Below, in pieces: positions 1 to 8,284 of a DNA stretch of 39,747 nt. The translations under genes were made by a program, and so were the position numbers. The notes under the pieces are model-generated. The model worked only from the letters and a program-made list of their open reading frames with translations. It ran no database searches and had not been told where the DNA came from. Origin of the DNA: Marine Group I thaumarchaeote (lineage in GTDB: Archaea > Thermoproteota > Nitrososphaeria > Nitrososphaerales > Nitrosopumilaceae); NCBI GenBank assembly GCA_013390375.1, contig JACATA010000010.1, forward strand, positions 1 to 39,747, read 5' to 3'. How positions within the stretch are numbered: the first letter of the stretch is position 1; every line of letters begins with the position of its first letter.

Positions 1-2
1 GC

Positions 3-83
3 AAATATTACAGAGAAATCTTAATTGTAATAGCAGGTGTTACTGGCTTCATACTTTATGTAAATTATGCTAGTATTCACTAG
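3..83 (+). CDS. Possible 3' end of a membrane protein (cut by left edge)
   Basis: An open frame of 26 codons runs in from the left edge and ends at TAG 81-83. It reads as a charged, tyrosine-rich start followed by about 18 hydrophobic residues (ILIVIAGVTGFILYVNYA), which would be a C-terminal membrane helix. There is no start codon inside the window, so only the tail of a gene could be present. The frame is short and could be chance. The main support is its clear membrane-helix character and the convergent arrangement with the small gene that ends at 102. Confidence 0.35.
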   Translation, partial: KYYREILIVIAGVTGFILYVNYASIH

Positions 84-101
84 GCTTTGAGATTCTTGAT
101 T

Positions 102-254
102 CTAATCGTCATATTCGTCAAACTCGTCTAAACAATAAGGACAATCAGCGCTTTTGTCATGCCAATTAGTTAACAGTAAAAAATACCTAGCTAATGCAAG
201 AAAAGAAGAAAAAAGAATGAAGAAGAATATCAGGTTTAATTTCTCATAGTACAC
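102..254 (-). CDS. Small membrane protein with CPYC motif and acidic tail (50 aa)
   Basis: From GTG (252-254) this frame encodes 50 residues. A strongly hydrophobic stretch at about 8-28 (phenylalanine- and leucine-rich) is followed by WHDKSADCPYC and an acidic tail ending DEFDEYDD. The layout of one membrane helix, a CxxC pair and an acidic C-terminus is unlikely by chance in a random AT-rich frame. The cysteine pair could bind metal or be redox active; the function is unknown. An AT-rich ATTATGTA element sits about 25 bases before the GTG, consistent with a leaderless start. The non-ATG start and short length keep confidence moderate. Confidence 0.45.
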   Translation of the reverse strand: MYYEKLNLIFFFILFSSFLALARYFLLLTNWHDKSADCPYCLDEFDEYDD

Positions 255-373
255 GTACTAGCTATTTCTTACATAATTCCTGTTTTTTGCAGTTTTCAAA
301 AAAATAAAAGGATGGATACTGTAAAGCTAGTTACTTTATAGAAATTAAGAAAATTAATCTAAAATTACTAATC

Positions 374-568
374 TTACTCTACTCGTTTTACTTTAACAGC
401 GTTTGGGCCTTTTTCGGTTTCTCCAACGTCAAACTCGACTTTGTCTCCATCATGAATTTCGCCTTCCAACTCTGTCTGGTGGACAAAGAGGTCTTTCGCT
501 TCGCCTTCTCGTTCGATGAAACCAAATCCTTTTGATTGGTTGAACCATTTTACGGTACCTGTTTCCAT
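374..568 (-). CDS. Cold-shock domain protein (CspA family)
   Basis: This 64-residue protein is a single OB-fold cold-shock domain. RNP-1 is visible as KGFGFIER (about 13-20) and RNP-2 as LFVHQTEL (about 27-34), after the family start TGTVKWFNQ. These motifs bind single-stranded RNA or DNA, and family members act as RNA chaperones in the cytoplasm. Length equals the bacterial CspA norm. Cold-shock proteins are rare in archaea but are known from Thaumarchaeota, where transfer from bacteria is generally assumed. The gene is monocistronic and divergent from metG. A TATA-like box (594-601) and a 7-bp inverted repeat (604-624) lie upstream. Confidence 0.95.
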   Translation of the reverse strand: METGTVKWFNQSKGFGFIEREGEAKDLFVHQTELEGEIHDGDKVEFDVGETEKGPNAVKVKRVE

Positions 569-593
569 ATTGAGATTCCTCTAAAAAATACTA

Positions 594-601
594 TGTATAA
601 A
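594..601 (-). promoter_or_regulatory. TATA-like box of the cold-shock gene
   Basis: TTTATACA on the minus strand is centred about 29 bases before the ATG at 568. That spacing would place the transcription start within a few bases of the start codon, so the mRNA would be nearly leaderless. Confidence 0.45.
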
Positions 602-603
602 CC

Positions 604-624
604 ATGAAGCTGTTTATGCTTCAT
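604..624. promoter_or_regulatory. Inverted repeat next to the cold-shock promoter
   Basis: Arms ATGAAGC (604-610) and GCTTCAT (618-624) are perfect and separated by 7 bases. The repeat abuts the upstream side of the TATA-like box, where a transcription factor could act on TFB/TBP binding. It lies upstream of the predicted transcription start, so an operator is more likely than an RNA hairpin. Functional assignment is inference. Confidence 0.35.
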
Positions 625-634
625 TGTCTTAAAT

Positions 635-664
635 AATCTCAAAGAATCTCAAAGAATCTTAAAG
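635..664. repeat. Three tandem 10-bp repeats between the cold-shock gene and metG
   Basis: AATCTCAAAG occurs twice in direct succession (635-644, 645-654), followed by AATCTTAAAG (655-664). The 10-bp period is close to one helical turn, so all copies face the same side of the DNA. Such an array can serve cooperative binding of a regulator in this divergent intergenic region. It could also be a minor slippage repeat. Confidence 0.5.
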
Positions 665-754
665 ATACGCTTGATTTTTCTTAAATTATCAACTAGCATT
701 AACTAATTTGACTAGAACAAACTTCTTAACCAAACTTTACAAAATCTATATCAA

Positions 755-2410
755 ATGAACTCAAAAGCAATCATCACAAGTGCTCTACCGTATGCAAACG
801 GGGAAATTCATATCGGTCATGTTGCTTCTACATACCTTCCGGCTGATGTTACAACAAGGTTTCTAAAGCAAAAAGGAGTTGAAGCATATTACATATGTGC
901 ATCTGATGATTTTGGAACTCCTATCCTTGTACAATCTGAAAAAGAAGGAAAAACACCTGAAGAATATGTACAGTATTGGAACAAGCGTGATTTTGAAGAC
1001 TTTGAGGCATTTAACATAAAATTTGATTTTTTTTACAAAACCAGCTCATCAGAAAACAGGCAGTTTGTGCAGGATGTTTTCAAAAAACTTGAGCGGGCTG
1101 GGCATATTTATGAAAATGAAATCATACAGCTTTACTGCAACACGGACAAGAAATTTTTGCCAGACAGATATGTAGTTGGGACATGCCCATACTGTAAAGC
1201 GGATGATCAATACTCTGATCTATGCGAAAAATGTGGTCGTGTTCCAGAAGAAATTGAAAATCCACATTGCTCAATTTGTGGGCAGACACCAGTTAAGAAA
1301 AAAACAATGCACTATTTTTTTAAGCTGAAAAACTTTTCAGACAAGATATCTCAATACCTTGAAGACAATAAGAATCTCCAAAAAGACGTAAAAAAATATG
1401 TGCAAAACTGGATTAAAGAAGGACTGACTGATTGGGATATAACTCGTGACATATCTTGGGGCATTCCTATCCCAACTGATGGTCCAAGTGAAAAGGTATT
1501 CTATGGTTGGTTTGACAACCATCTTGCGTACATTTCATCCACAATAAAATTTCTGAATGACAATGACATAGACGGAAAAAAATTTTGGAACGAGTCTGAC
1601 ATCTATCATTTTATTGGAAAAGATATTGTTTATCATCATTATCTGTTCTTGCCAGCAATGCGTCTAGGAATTGGTGAAGAATACAAACTTCCTGATTACA
1701 TTCCAACTAGAGGCCATCTTACGTTACAGTCAAAGAAAATTTCAAAGAGCAGAAACTGGTATATCGGCCTTAAGGACTTTTTGGCAATTTTTCCCGCAGA
1801 CTATCTAAGATTTTATCTTATCTCGATAAATCCATATTCACAGGATGATCTCAATTTTAACTGGGATGAGTTTGCGACAAAAATCAATTCTGAGCTAATA
1901 GGAAACCTTGGAAACTTGGTTAATCGTGTACTTGGTTTTACTGTAAAATCTTTTAACAGTATTGTTCCAGGTCCGGATGAATTTGATGATATGGATAAAG
2001 AATCAGAAAAAATGATCAACGAACTTGTGTCACATCTAGACACACTGATGACAGAAAATCATCTTGACAGGTCACTAAAAAAGATACTGCAGTTTTCTGC
2101 TCACTTTAACCAATACTTTCAACACAAGGAACCATGGAAGAATGGTCCTGGTACTAACTCCTGTATTTTTTTGTCAGTCAATGCGATACGAAGTTTGGCA
2201 ATAGCCATTTATCCATTCTTGCCAGAGTCATCACAAAAAATCTGGTCACAGCTTGGATTGGAGGGGAATGTCTCAGCACAGATGTTTGATGAGATTTCAA
2301 GTATTACGCTAAAGGAAGGTCACAAGCTAGGGTCAGTTTCTCCGTTGTTTGAAAAAGTTGAAGAATCTGTTATAGAGGAACAGAAATCAAAGCTTGGGGC
2401 CAGCAGCTAA
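755..2410 (+). CDS. metG: Methionyl-tRNA synthetase
   Basis: Charges tRNA(Met) with methionine in the cytoplasm. The class I signature HIGH is at residues 19-22 and the KMSKS loop appears as KISKS at 328-332. Between them is a zinc-knuckle insertion with CPYC, CEKCG and CSICG pairs (about residues 147-178), the two-knuckle form common in archaea. The anticodon-binding helical region fills roughly 390-540. At 551 residues it lacks the C-terminal EMAP-like tRNA-binding domain found on many longer MetRS proteins. ATG 755 gives the expected N-terminus right before the Rossmann fold. It is the first gene of a run continuing through 4078. Confidence 0.97.
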   Translation: MNSKAIITSALPYANGEIHIGHVASTYLPADVTTRFLKQKGVEAYYICASDDFGTPILVQSEKEGKTPEEYVQYWNKRDFEDFEAFNIKFDFFYKTSSSENRQFVQDVFKKLERAGHIYENEIIQLYCNTDKKFLPDRYVVGTCPYCKADDQYSDLCEKCGRVPEEIENPHCSICGQTPVKKKTMHYFFKLKNFSDKISQYLEDNKNLQKDVKKYVQNWIKEGLTDWDITRDISWGIPIPTDGPSEKVFYGWFDNHLAYISSTIKFLNDNDIDGKKFWNESDIYHFIGKDIVYHHYLFLPAMRLGIGEEYKLPDYIPTRGHLTLQSKKISKSRNWYIGLKDFLAIFPADYLRFYLISINPYSQDDLNFNWDEFATKINSELIGNLGNLVNRVLGFTVKSFNSIVPGPDEFDDMDKESEKMINELVSHLDTLMTENHLDRSLKKILQFSAHFNQYFQHKEPWKNGPGTNSCIFLSVNAIRSLAIAIYPFLPESSQKIWSQLGLEGNVSAQMFDEISSITLKEGHKLGSVSPLFEKVEESVIEEQKSKLGASS

Positions 2411-2411
2411 A

Positions 2412-3164
2412 TTGAAAAAGATTTTTCCTCGCATATCTACCAGAGGATTTTATGATCTTTATTCTGGCAGAACAATAAAAAATGAACCATATCGCTTGTA
2501 CCCAAAAAGAGATTTTGAGGCATTAATTGGTTCAAAGGAGATTACTATAATGATTCATGGGTTGAGAAACAATGCTTCCGCCGCACTAACAAAATTTGTA
2601 ATTGCAAAAAGAAGATTGGCGCAGCTTGGTTACAAAAATCCTGTAATAGGATACAGCTACGATTCAAACATTGCACACGCACAGTATATCATGTATGCGC
2701 TGCATGCACTGAATACTGGTATAATCATAGCAAACAAGAACGGAAGAAACTTGGCAAGATTTGTCACTGACTTTAAACGTAAAAGCCCAGGTACAAAGAT
2801 TCGCCTGATGGGACATTCGCTTGGTGCGCACGTAATTCTGAGTACGATAAAAAATCTTGCAAAAAATGCCAAAAACGTGGGAATCCTAGAGGCAGTTTAT
2901 TTTTTTGGAGCCTCGATTCCTAGCGATGCGCTAAGTACAAGAAATGGTTCTGCCGCACAAAAAATTGTTGCAACAAAAATTAGGAACTATTACAGCCAAT
3001 ATGATGATGTGCTTCGTGTAGCAGATGATTGGAATTGGTTGGTTACTCCAATCGGTTATAGTGGTGCATATGGAAAAACAATATCAAAATATTCCCAAAC
3101 GATGGTAAAACCGAAAAACCATCGCTTTGCAAGTTATGCTGCAGTTCTTAGGTCATTTCCATGA
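2412..3164 (+). CDS. Alpha/beta-hydrolase fold protein
   Basis: A roughly 250-residue hydrolase. The nucleophile elbow GHSLGAH (about residues 134-140) fits GxSxG. A preceding IMIHGLRN gives the usual HG oxyanion motif, YDD near residue 197 can supply the acid, and NHRF near the C-terminus the histidine. Substrate is unknown; an esterase or lipase-like activity is the general expectation. There is no signal peptide, so it is probably cytoplasmic. No ATG precedes the conserved region: TTG 2412, one base after the metG stop, is chosen, and TTG 2394 inside metG is the alternative. Its stop overlaps the next start as ATGA. Confidence 0.75.
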   Translation: MKKIFPRISTRGFYDLYSGRTIKNEPYRLYPKRDFEALIGSKEITIMIHGLRNNASAALTKFVIAKRRLAQLGYKNPVIGYSYDSNIAHAQYIMYALHALNTGIIIANKNGRNLARFVTDFKRKSPGTKIRLMGHSLGAHVILSTIKNLAKNAKNVGILEAVYFFGASIPSDALSTRNGSAAQKIVATKIRNYYSQYDDVLRVADDWNWLVTPIGYSGAYGKTISKYSQTMVKPKNHRFASYAAVLRSFP

Positions 3165-4078
3165 ACTCGATCAATTTTGTTGTTCTTGGAGAACAGACAA
3201 TTGCAAATGATTTTGGCAAAAAAGGTACTACAACTGATCTTACACTTTATGACAAAAAGGAATCCGATATTATTAGAACATGGGTAGCCCCAAATGGTTT
3301 TCCAGAAAAGATCCAACCTCTGTTACAGGCAATAAACATTGCAGAGTATGTAATTTTCTATATTGCATCGCTTGACAAGTATGTTGGAGAACAAATTATT
3401 GCATTGGATATGCTAGGAAAAAAAGATGGAATTATAAGCCATTCTTACGAAGTCGATGAAAATCGCCTTAATTCTATGATCAAAGGAACAGTTTTGAATA
3501 ATTACAAGAAAGTTGATTCACCAAACATTAAACAGGAATTAACAAAATTTCCATCAATTTCAAGCGATGGTGCTGTACAAATTGTAATAGATCATTGTTT
3601 TGACGTAAAAGGTGTTGGGACTGTCGTGTTAGGCAAAGTATTACAAGGCATAGTAAATCAGTATGATAAGCTAAGGCATTTACCGTCAGGATCTGAGATT
3701 ATGATAAAGTCCATTCAAATGCATGACGATGACGTAAAACAGGCAATTTGTTCAGCAAGAGTTGGTCTTTCACTAAAGGGAATCAAGCCGGATGAAATTC
3801 AAAGAGGTGACATTCTTACAATTGACGATTCCTTAGAAGTAAAAACTGAACTTATGATTAATTTTAACCAGTCACCATTTTACAAAGGAGAAATTTCGGA
3901 GAATCAGATGTGTCTTCTTAGCGTTGGACTTCAAATAAAGGCAGCAAAGATTTCATCCGTGTCACCATTCAAGTTAACGTTGGAAAAACCAATTATCTAT
4001 AAGAAAAATGATATTTGTATTGTCATAAAACCGGAATCCACGACAGTACGAATAATAGGCAGTGGGAAAATCAATTAA
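3161..4078 (+). CDS. SelB-like / EF-Tu domain protein with degenerate GTPase domain
   Basis: The second half is recognisable as translational-GTPase domains 2 and 3: VKGVGTVVLGKV (149-160) matches the start of domain 2, and VGLSLKGIKPDEIQRGD (201-217) the conserved strand and turn before domain 3. The first 130 residues resemble a shrunken G domain: an AEYVIFYIASLD stretch (61-72) sits where the G3-G4 region would be. There is no GxxxxGK[ST] P-loop, no DxxG and no NKxD. It therefore probably does not hydrolyse GTP. It fits the archaeal SelB-like (aSelBL) family described in the literature. Nothing here suggests selenocysteine use. It may bind tRNA or the ribosome. It overlaps the hydrolase by four bases. 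Confidence 0.7.
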   Translation: MNSINFVVLGEQTIANDFGKKGTTTDLTLYDKKESDIIRTWVAPNGFPEKIQPLLQAINIAEYVIFYIASLDKYVGEQIIALDMLGKKDGIISHSYEVDENRLNSMIKGTVLNNYKKVDSPNIKQELTKFPSISSDGAVQIVIDHCFDVKGVGTVVLGKVLQGIVNQYDKLRHLPSGSEIMIKSIQMHDDDVKQAICSARVGLSLKGIKPDEIQRGDILTIDDSLEVKTELMINFNQSPFYKGEISENQMCLLSVGLQIKAAKISSVSPFKLTLEKPIIYKKNDICIVIKPESTTVRIIGSGKIN

Positions 4079-4108
4079 CTTCAAATGTTAGTCACAAAAA
4101 TATAATTT

Positions 4109-4228
4109 GTGAAGCCAGTACGGGCATGCCCAATTTGTACAAATTGTGGTTCAAAAAAGTTTGAGCGTCTTGATTCTGATGGCGTGAAAGTTAGATGTGT
4201 TAAATGCAATAGGGAATACAAGATATAG
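4109..4228 (+). CDS. Small zinc-ribbon protein (39 aa)
   Basis: From GTG 4109 the frame encodes 39 residues dominated by one zinc ribbon: CPICTNCGSKKFE, then a short acidic turn, then VRCVKCNREY and the stop at 4226-4228. The CxxCxxC and CxxC groups, with the aromatic and basic residues around them, fit a treble-clef or ribbon nucleic-acid binder. It starts 30 bases after the SelB-like gene and may be its last cistron, or may use the AT-rich TATAATTT just before the GTG. The specific function is unknown. Confidence 0.65.
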   Translation: MKPVRACPICTNCGSKKFERLDSDGVKVRCVKCNREYKI

Positions 4229-4237
4229 ATTATATGT
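4229..4237 (+). promoter_or_regulatory. TATA-like box of ilvC
   Basis: ATTATATGT is centred about 26 bases before the ilvC ATG (4259). That spacing predicts transcription starting at or next to the start codon. Confidence 0.45.
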
Positions 4238-4258
4238 GTAGAATCTTGAATTTTTTCA

Positions 4259-5257
4259 ATGGTAAAGACCTGGAAAGATTCTGATATTAGCCTAGATCCA
4301 ATCAAAGATCAAACAATCGGAATCATTGGATATGGTATCCAAGGAGATGCACAGGCAAACAATCTCAAAGATTCTGGTCTCAAAGTAATCGTTGGACTGA
4401 AAGAAGGCGGCTCTAGCTGGAACAAGGCAAAGAATGACGGCCATGAAGTAATGTCAGTAGCCGAGGCTTGCAAAAAGGCTGACATCATCCATATCTTAAT
4501 TCCTGACATGGTTCAATCCAAGGTCTACAAGGATGAGATAGAACCAAATCTTTCTGAGGGAAAGGCATTAGCATTTTCACATGCAGCTGCAATTTATTGG
4601 GGATGGATAAAGGCACCTGACAATGTTGATATTATCATGGTTGCACCAAAGGGTCCGGGTTCCAAGGTAAGAGAAACATATCTTGACGGATTTGGAACAC
4701 CGTCAATTGTTGCGGTTGAACAAGACAAGACTGGAAGAGCTTGGGATAGAACACTTGGAATTGCCAAGGGAATAGGAAGTGCACGTGCGGGCTTGATCAA
4801 AACTACGTTTAAAGAAGAAGTTGAGACTGATTGGTTTGGTGAACAGGCTGATCTTTGTGGCGGTTCTGCTTCTATGGTTGTAAATGCATTTGAAACATTG
4901 GTTGAAGCTGGCTATCAACCAGAAATTGCATACTTTGAAGTTTTACATGAATTGAAACTGATTGTAGACATGATTCAGAAATATGGAATAAACGGAATGT
5001 GGAGACGTGTAAGTGAAACTGCAAGATATGGCGGTCTTACTCGTGGTCCAATGGTTATGAACAAGCAGAACAAGGAAGAGATGAAAAAAGTTCTGCAACG
5101 AATACAGGATGGAACATTCAACAAAGAGTGGCTAAGTGAATATGAAAAAAACGGCAAAAACGCATTTGACAAGTACATGAAACAGCTAGATTCGCATCAA
5201 ATAGAGCAAGTAGGAAAACAAATGCGAAAAATGATGTGGCCTGATTCAACCGAATAA
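4259..5257 (+). CDS. ilvC: Ketol-acid reductoisomerase
   Basis: Second common step of branched-chain amino-acid synthesis: Mg-dependent alkyl migration plus NADPH reduction of acetolactate or acetohydroxybutyrate. The Rossmann fingerprint GYGIQG is at residues 24-29, with a following GLKEGGSSWNKA loop that carries the serines usual for NADPH preference. The C-terminal knotted domain supplies the metal ligands in GEQADLCGG and in PEIAYFEVLHE. At 332 residues it is a standard class I enzyme. It is the only branched-chain biosynthesis gene here, preceded by its own TATA-like box. Its stop codon directly abuts the stop of the convergent mutase gene. Confidence 0.97.
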   Translation: MVKTWKDSDISLDPIKDQTIGIIGYGIQGDAQANNLKDSGLKVIVGLKEGGSSWNKAKNDGHEVMSVAEACKKADIIHILIPDMVQSKVYKDEIEPNLSEGKALAFSHAAAIYWGWIKAPDNVDIIMVAPKGPGSKVRETYLDGFGTPSIVAVEQDKTGRAWDRTLGIAKGIGSARAGLIKTTFKEEVETDWFGEQADLCGGSASMVVNAFETLVEAGYQPEIAYFEVLHELKLIVDMIQKYGINGMWRRVSETARYGGLTRGPMVMNKQNKEEMKKVLQRIQDGTFNKEWLSEYEKNGKNAFDKYMKQLDSHQIEQVGKQMRKMMWPDSTE

Positions 5258-5680
5258 TTACAGTTTTCTTAGTTTTGATACGCCCTTCTTAATATGATTG
5301 ATAACATCATCAAGTGATGTTCCTGGTCCAAAATTTCCAGTAACGCCAGACTTTTCAAGCGCCTTTTTATCTTCATCTGGAATTGTTCCACCGCCTACAA
5401 TAAGTACATCCTTGATTCCTCTCTTCTTTAATTCCTTAACAACTCTGGGAAACAACGTTCTATGCGCTCCGTTTAAGAGACTAAGTGCAACTGCATCAAC
5501 ATCCTCATCTTCAGCAATTTGTGCTATTCTATTTGGTGTGGCAAACAGACCAGAGTAAATTACTTCCATTCCAGCATCCCTGAATCCACGGCACAACACA
5601 AGTGCACCTCTGTCATGACCGTCTAAGCCCAGTTTTGCAACCAGGATCTTAATATTGCGAGATGCAGTTTTTTGCTTCAT
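5258..5680 (-). CDS. mcmA2: Methylmalonyl-CoA mutase, cobalamin-binding small subunit
   Basis: A 140-residue stand-alone B12-binding domain. The base-off/His-on signature DGHDRG (20-25, His22 as the lower cobalt ligand) is followed by ALSLLNG and VGGGTIPDED, which cradle the nucleotide tail. It pairs with the large subunit encoded at 9938-11521 to isomerise methylmalonyl-CoA and succinyl-CoA. In this lineage that reaction belongs to the 3-hydroxypropionate/4-hydroxybutyrate carbon-fixation cycle. The two subunits are separated by about 4 kb and lie on opposite strands, so they must be co-regulated by separate promoters. Length is typical for archaeal split mutases. Confidence 0.95.
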   Translation of the reverse strand: MKQKTASRNIKILVAKLGLDGHDRGALVLCRGFRDAGMEVIYSGLFATPNRIAQIAEDEDVDAVALSLLNGAHRTLFPRVVKELKKRGIKDVLIVGGGTIPDEDKKALEKSGVTGNFGPGTSLDDVINHIKKGVSKLRKL

Positions 5681-5757
5681 AATGTAACATTCTCATATTT
5701 ACCTTAAAATCTTTTGAATCTGAATAAACTTACATAACGTTTCAAATTATTCACGAT

Positions 5758-8256
5758 ATGGCAGGCATCACTCCAGTCAACTATGAGCTTAAGTTTGAGC
5801 CATCATTCCATAATTTCAAATTTAATGGTACAGAAACCATCACTCTCAATTTGTCAAAATCTACCAATTCAATTATTCTAGATGCTGCTGAACTTACAAT
5901 AAAAAAATGTCATGCTGTTCAAGGAACGAAAATCATCTCTGCAAAACCATCTATCAATGAGAAAAATGAAAGACTGACAATCAAACTTGCAAAAAAAATA
6001 AAGGGAAAGGCAAAACTTTGCATCGAGTTTACGGGAATTCTAAACGATAGGCTTTTAGGATTTTACAAAAGCCAGTACAAGGACAAAAAAGGAAAGACAA
6101 AGTATCTCGCAACAACACAGTTCGAGGCTGCCGATGCTAGAAGGGCATTCCCATGCTGGGACGAACCTGCTGTTAAGGCAACATTTGATGTCACACTTTT
6201 GGTAGACAAACATCTTGATGCAATTTCAAACATGCCAGTTACATCCAAGAAAAATGTCGGTTCAAAAATTCTATACAAGTTTGGTCGTACACCAATAATG
6301 TCAACGTATCTTTTGTACCTAGGTGTAGGTGAATTTGAATATCTGTATGGAAAGTTACGAAACATCAAGATAAGAATTGTTACAACAAAGGGTAACAAGA
6401 ACAAGGGAAAACTATCATTAGACTTTACCAAAAAGTTTCTTGGTGAATATGAGAAATATTTCGGCATAAAGTATCCCCTTCCAAAACTTGACATGATAGC
6501 AATACCTGACTTTGCTGCTGGTGCAATGGAGAATTGGGGCGCAATTACATTTAGGGAGGCAATTTTGCTTTATGATCCAAAAACATCTTCAACCAGGACA
6601 AAGCAGTACATTGCGGAGGTAATATCACATGAGATTGCTCACCAATGGTTTGGTAATCTTGTCACAATGAAATGGTGGAATGATCTTTGGCTGAACGAAA
6701 GCTTTGCAACATTCATGGCAACAAAAATCGTGAATAAGTTTTATCCAGAGTGGGATCTTTGGGACCAGTTTCTAGATGATGCAATGTTACAAGCTATGAG
6801 TCTTGACGCATTAAAAAATTCTCACCCAATAAATGTGGACGTAAAACATCCAGCACAAATCAGAGAAATCTTTGACGCAATCAGCTACGATAAGGGTGGA
6901 AGTGTTTTACGTATGTTGGAGAATTATGTTGGAATAGAAAACTTCCGTAAGGGACTGAAACATTATCTTGCTAAGCATAGATATTCAAATGCTGAAGGAC
7001 GGGATTTATGGAATTCAATTGGGAAAATTGCACACAAGCCTGTAGACTCTATGATGAAAACATGGATTGACCAAGTTGGCTATCCAATTGTAGTTGTTAA
7101 GCGAGACAATTCAAAAATATCATTAACACAGAAGCGTTTCTTATCTGATGGGAGTAGAGTTTCTAAAAATAAATGGGCAATTCCAATACAGATTGAAGAG
7201 GGAAATTACGAAAACTCAATCTTAATGAAATCACACTCTAGCAGTGTATCGCTTAAAAACAAGGATTCAAATTTTATAATAAATTCAGGCCGTTATGGGT
7301 TTTACAGAGTTCAATATGATGATCATAGTTTAGCGAATCTATCATTGCTGATTGATGAAAAAATATTGAATCATGTTGATAGATGGAGTTTACAAAATGA
7401 TTTGTTTTCACAGTGTATATCAGGCACAAAACAACTCCAGGAATATCTTGATTTTACAACATCATATCACGATGAAGATGATTATATCACTCTGCTAAAT
7501 TTAGCGCAAAATCTTTACTATCTATACAAACTAACTATTAAAGAAAAATTCTCTGATGAGATCAGAACATACACTGTACAATTTTTGGGAACAATATTTG
7601 ATCGCCTTGGTTGGGATTCCAAAAAAAATGAGAAGCATACCGATTCACTGTTACGTAGTTTTGTAATTACTGCACTTGGTAAACTTGGTGATAAGGAGAT
7701 ACTCGGCGAAGCAAACAAACGCTTTAATAAATTTCTTAAAAATAAAAATTCCCTCGTTGCTGATCTGCAGGAACCAGTTTTTGTACTAGCTGCATGGCAG
7801 GGAGATAAAAAAACTTACAGTAAACTTTTGTCGCTTTACAGAAAGTCTACTTTACAAGAAGAAAAGATTAGATTTCTTATGGCAATGTGTAATTTCAAGC
7901 AAAAAAATTTACTGCTTAAAACATTAGCTCTTTCCCTAACCCCAGATGTACGTTCACAAAACATCCGCGTTCCAATTATGGGTATATCAGCCAATATTCA
8001 TGGCAGAGATGTTCTTTGGCCATGGTTAAAGAAGCATTGGAAAAAATTAATTAGAAAGTTTGGGGTTGGAAACCCACTTGCGAATAGAATTGTAGCCAGC
8101 GTTGGTGGCGTAATTGATGATAAACAGGAAAGGGATGTACGTAACTTTTTCAAAAGAAATCCTTTACCTGGAACAGAGCGTGTTATAGAACAAACATTAG
8201 AAAGGGTTAGAATTAGATCAAAGTTTTTGCGACGCATCAAAAAAGAATTCATATAA
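5758..8256 (+). CDS. M1-family zinc aminopeptidase (tricorn-factor F2/F3 type)
   Basis: An 832-residue gluzincin that removes N-terminal residues from peptides, probably finishing products of the proteasome in the cytoplasm. The substrate-anchoring GAMEN motif is at 255-259, the zinc motif HEIAH at 291-295, and the third ligand, Glu314, follows in NESFA. The N-terminal beta domain (about 1-190) and the C-terminal helical ERAP1-like domain (about 520-830) are both present, so it is full length. No signal peptide is seen. Transcribed away from the mutase small subunit; the intergenic region has a TACATAA element about 25 bases upstream of the ATG. Confidence 0.95.
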   Translation: MAGITPVNYELKFEPSFHNFKFNGTETITLNLSKSTNSIILDAAELTIKKCHAVQGTKIISAKPSINEKNERLTIKLAKKIKGKAKLCIEFTGILNDRLLGFYKSQYKDKKGKTKYLATTQFEAADARRAFPCWDEPAVKATFDVTLLVDKHLDAISNMPVTSKKNVGSKILYKFGRTPIMSTYLLYLGVGEFEYLYGKLRNIKIRIVTTKGNKNKGKLSLDFTKKFLGEYEKYFGIKYPLPKLDMIAIPDFAAGAMENWGAITFREAILLYDPKTSSTRTKQYIAEVISHEIAHQWFGNLVTMKWWNDLWLNESFATFMATKIVNKFYPEWDLWDQFLDDAMLQAMSLDALKNSHPINVDVKHPAQIREIFDAISYDKGGSVLRMLENYVGIENFRKGLKHYLAKHRYSNAEGRDLWNSIGKIAHKPVDSMMKTWIDQVGYPIVVVKRDNSKISLTQKRFLSDGSRVSKNKWAIPIQIEEGNYENSILMKSHSSSVSLKNKDSNFIINSGRYGFYRVQYDDHSLANLSLLIDEKILNHVDRWSLQNDLFSQCISGTKQLQEYLDFTTSYHDEDDYITLLNLAQNLYYLYKLTIKEKFSDEIRTYTVQFLGTIFDRLGWDSKKNEKHTDSLLRSFVITALGKLGDKEILGEANKRFNKFLKNKNSLVADLQEPVFVLAAWQGDKKTYSKLLSLYRKSTLQEEKIRFLMAMCNFKQKNLLLKTLALSLTPDVRSQNIRVPIMGISANIHGRDVLWPWLKKHWKKLIRKFGVGNPLANRIVASVGGVIDDKQERDVRNFFKRNPLPGTERVIEQTLERVRIRSKFLRRIKKEFI

Positions 8257-8284
8257 TTATATGAACAGAAGCGAAGTGTACTAA

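Noticed and set aside
3161-4078. Selenocysteine machinery suggested by the SelB-like protein
   Set aside because: The G domain lacks GTP-binding motifs and no selenocysteine genes are in the window; similarity to SelB alone does not imply selenoproteins.
6063-6494. 143-codon minus-strand frame inside the M1 aminopeptidase gene
   Set aside because: It lies entirely opposite conserved peptidase sequence and has low-complexity, cysteine- and serine-rich composition typical of antisense frames.
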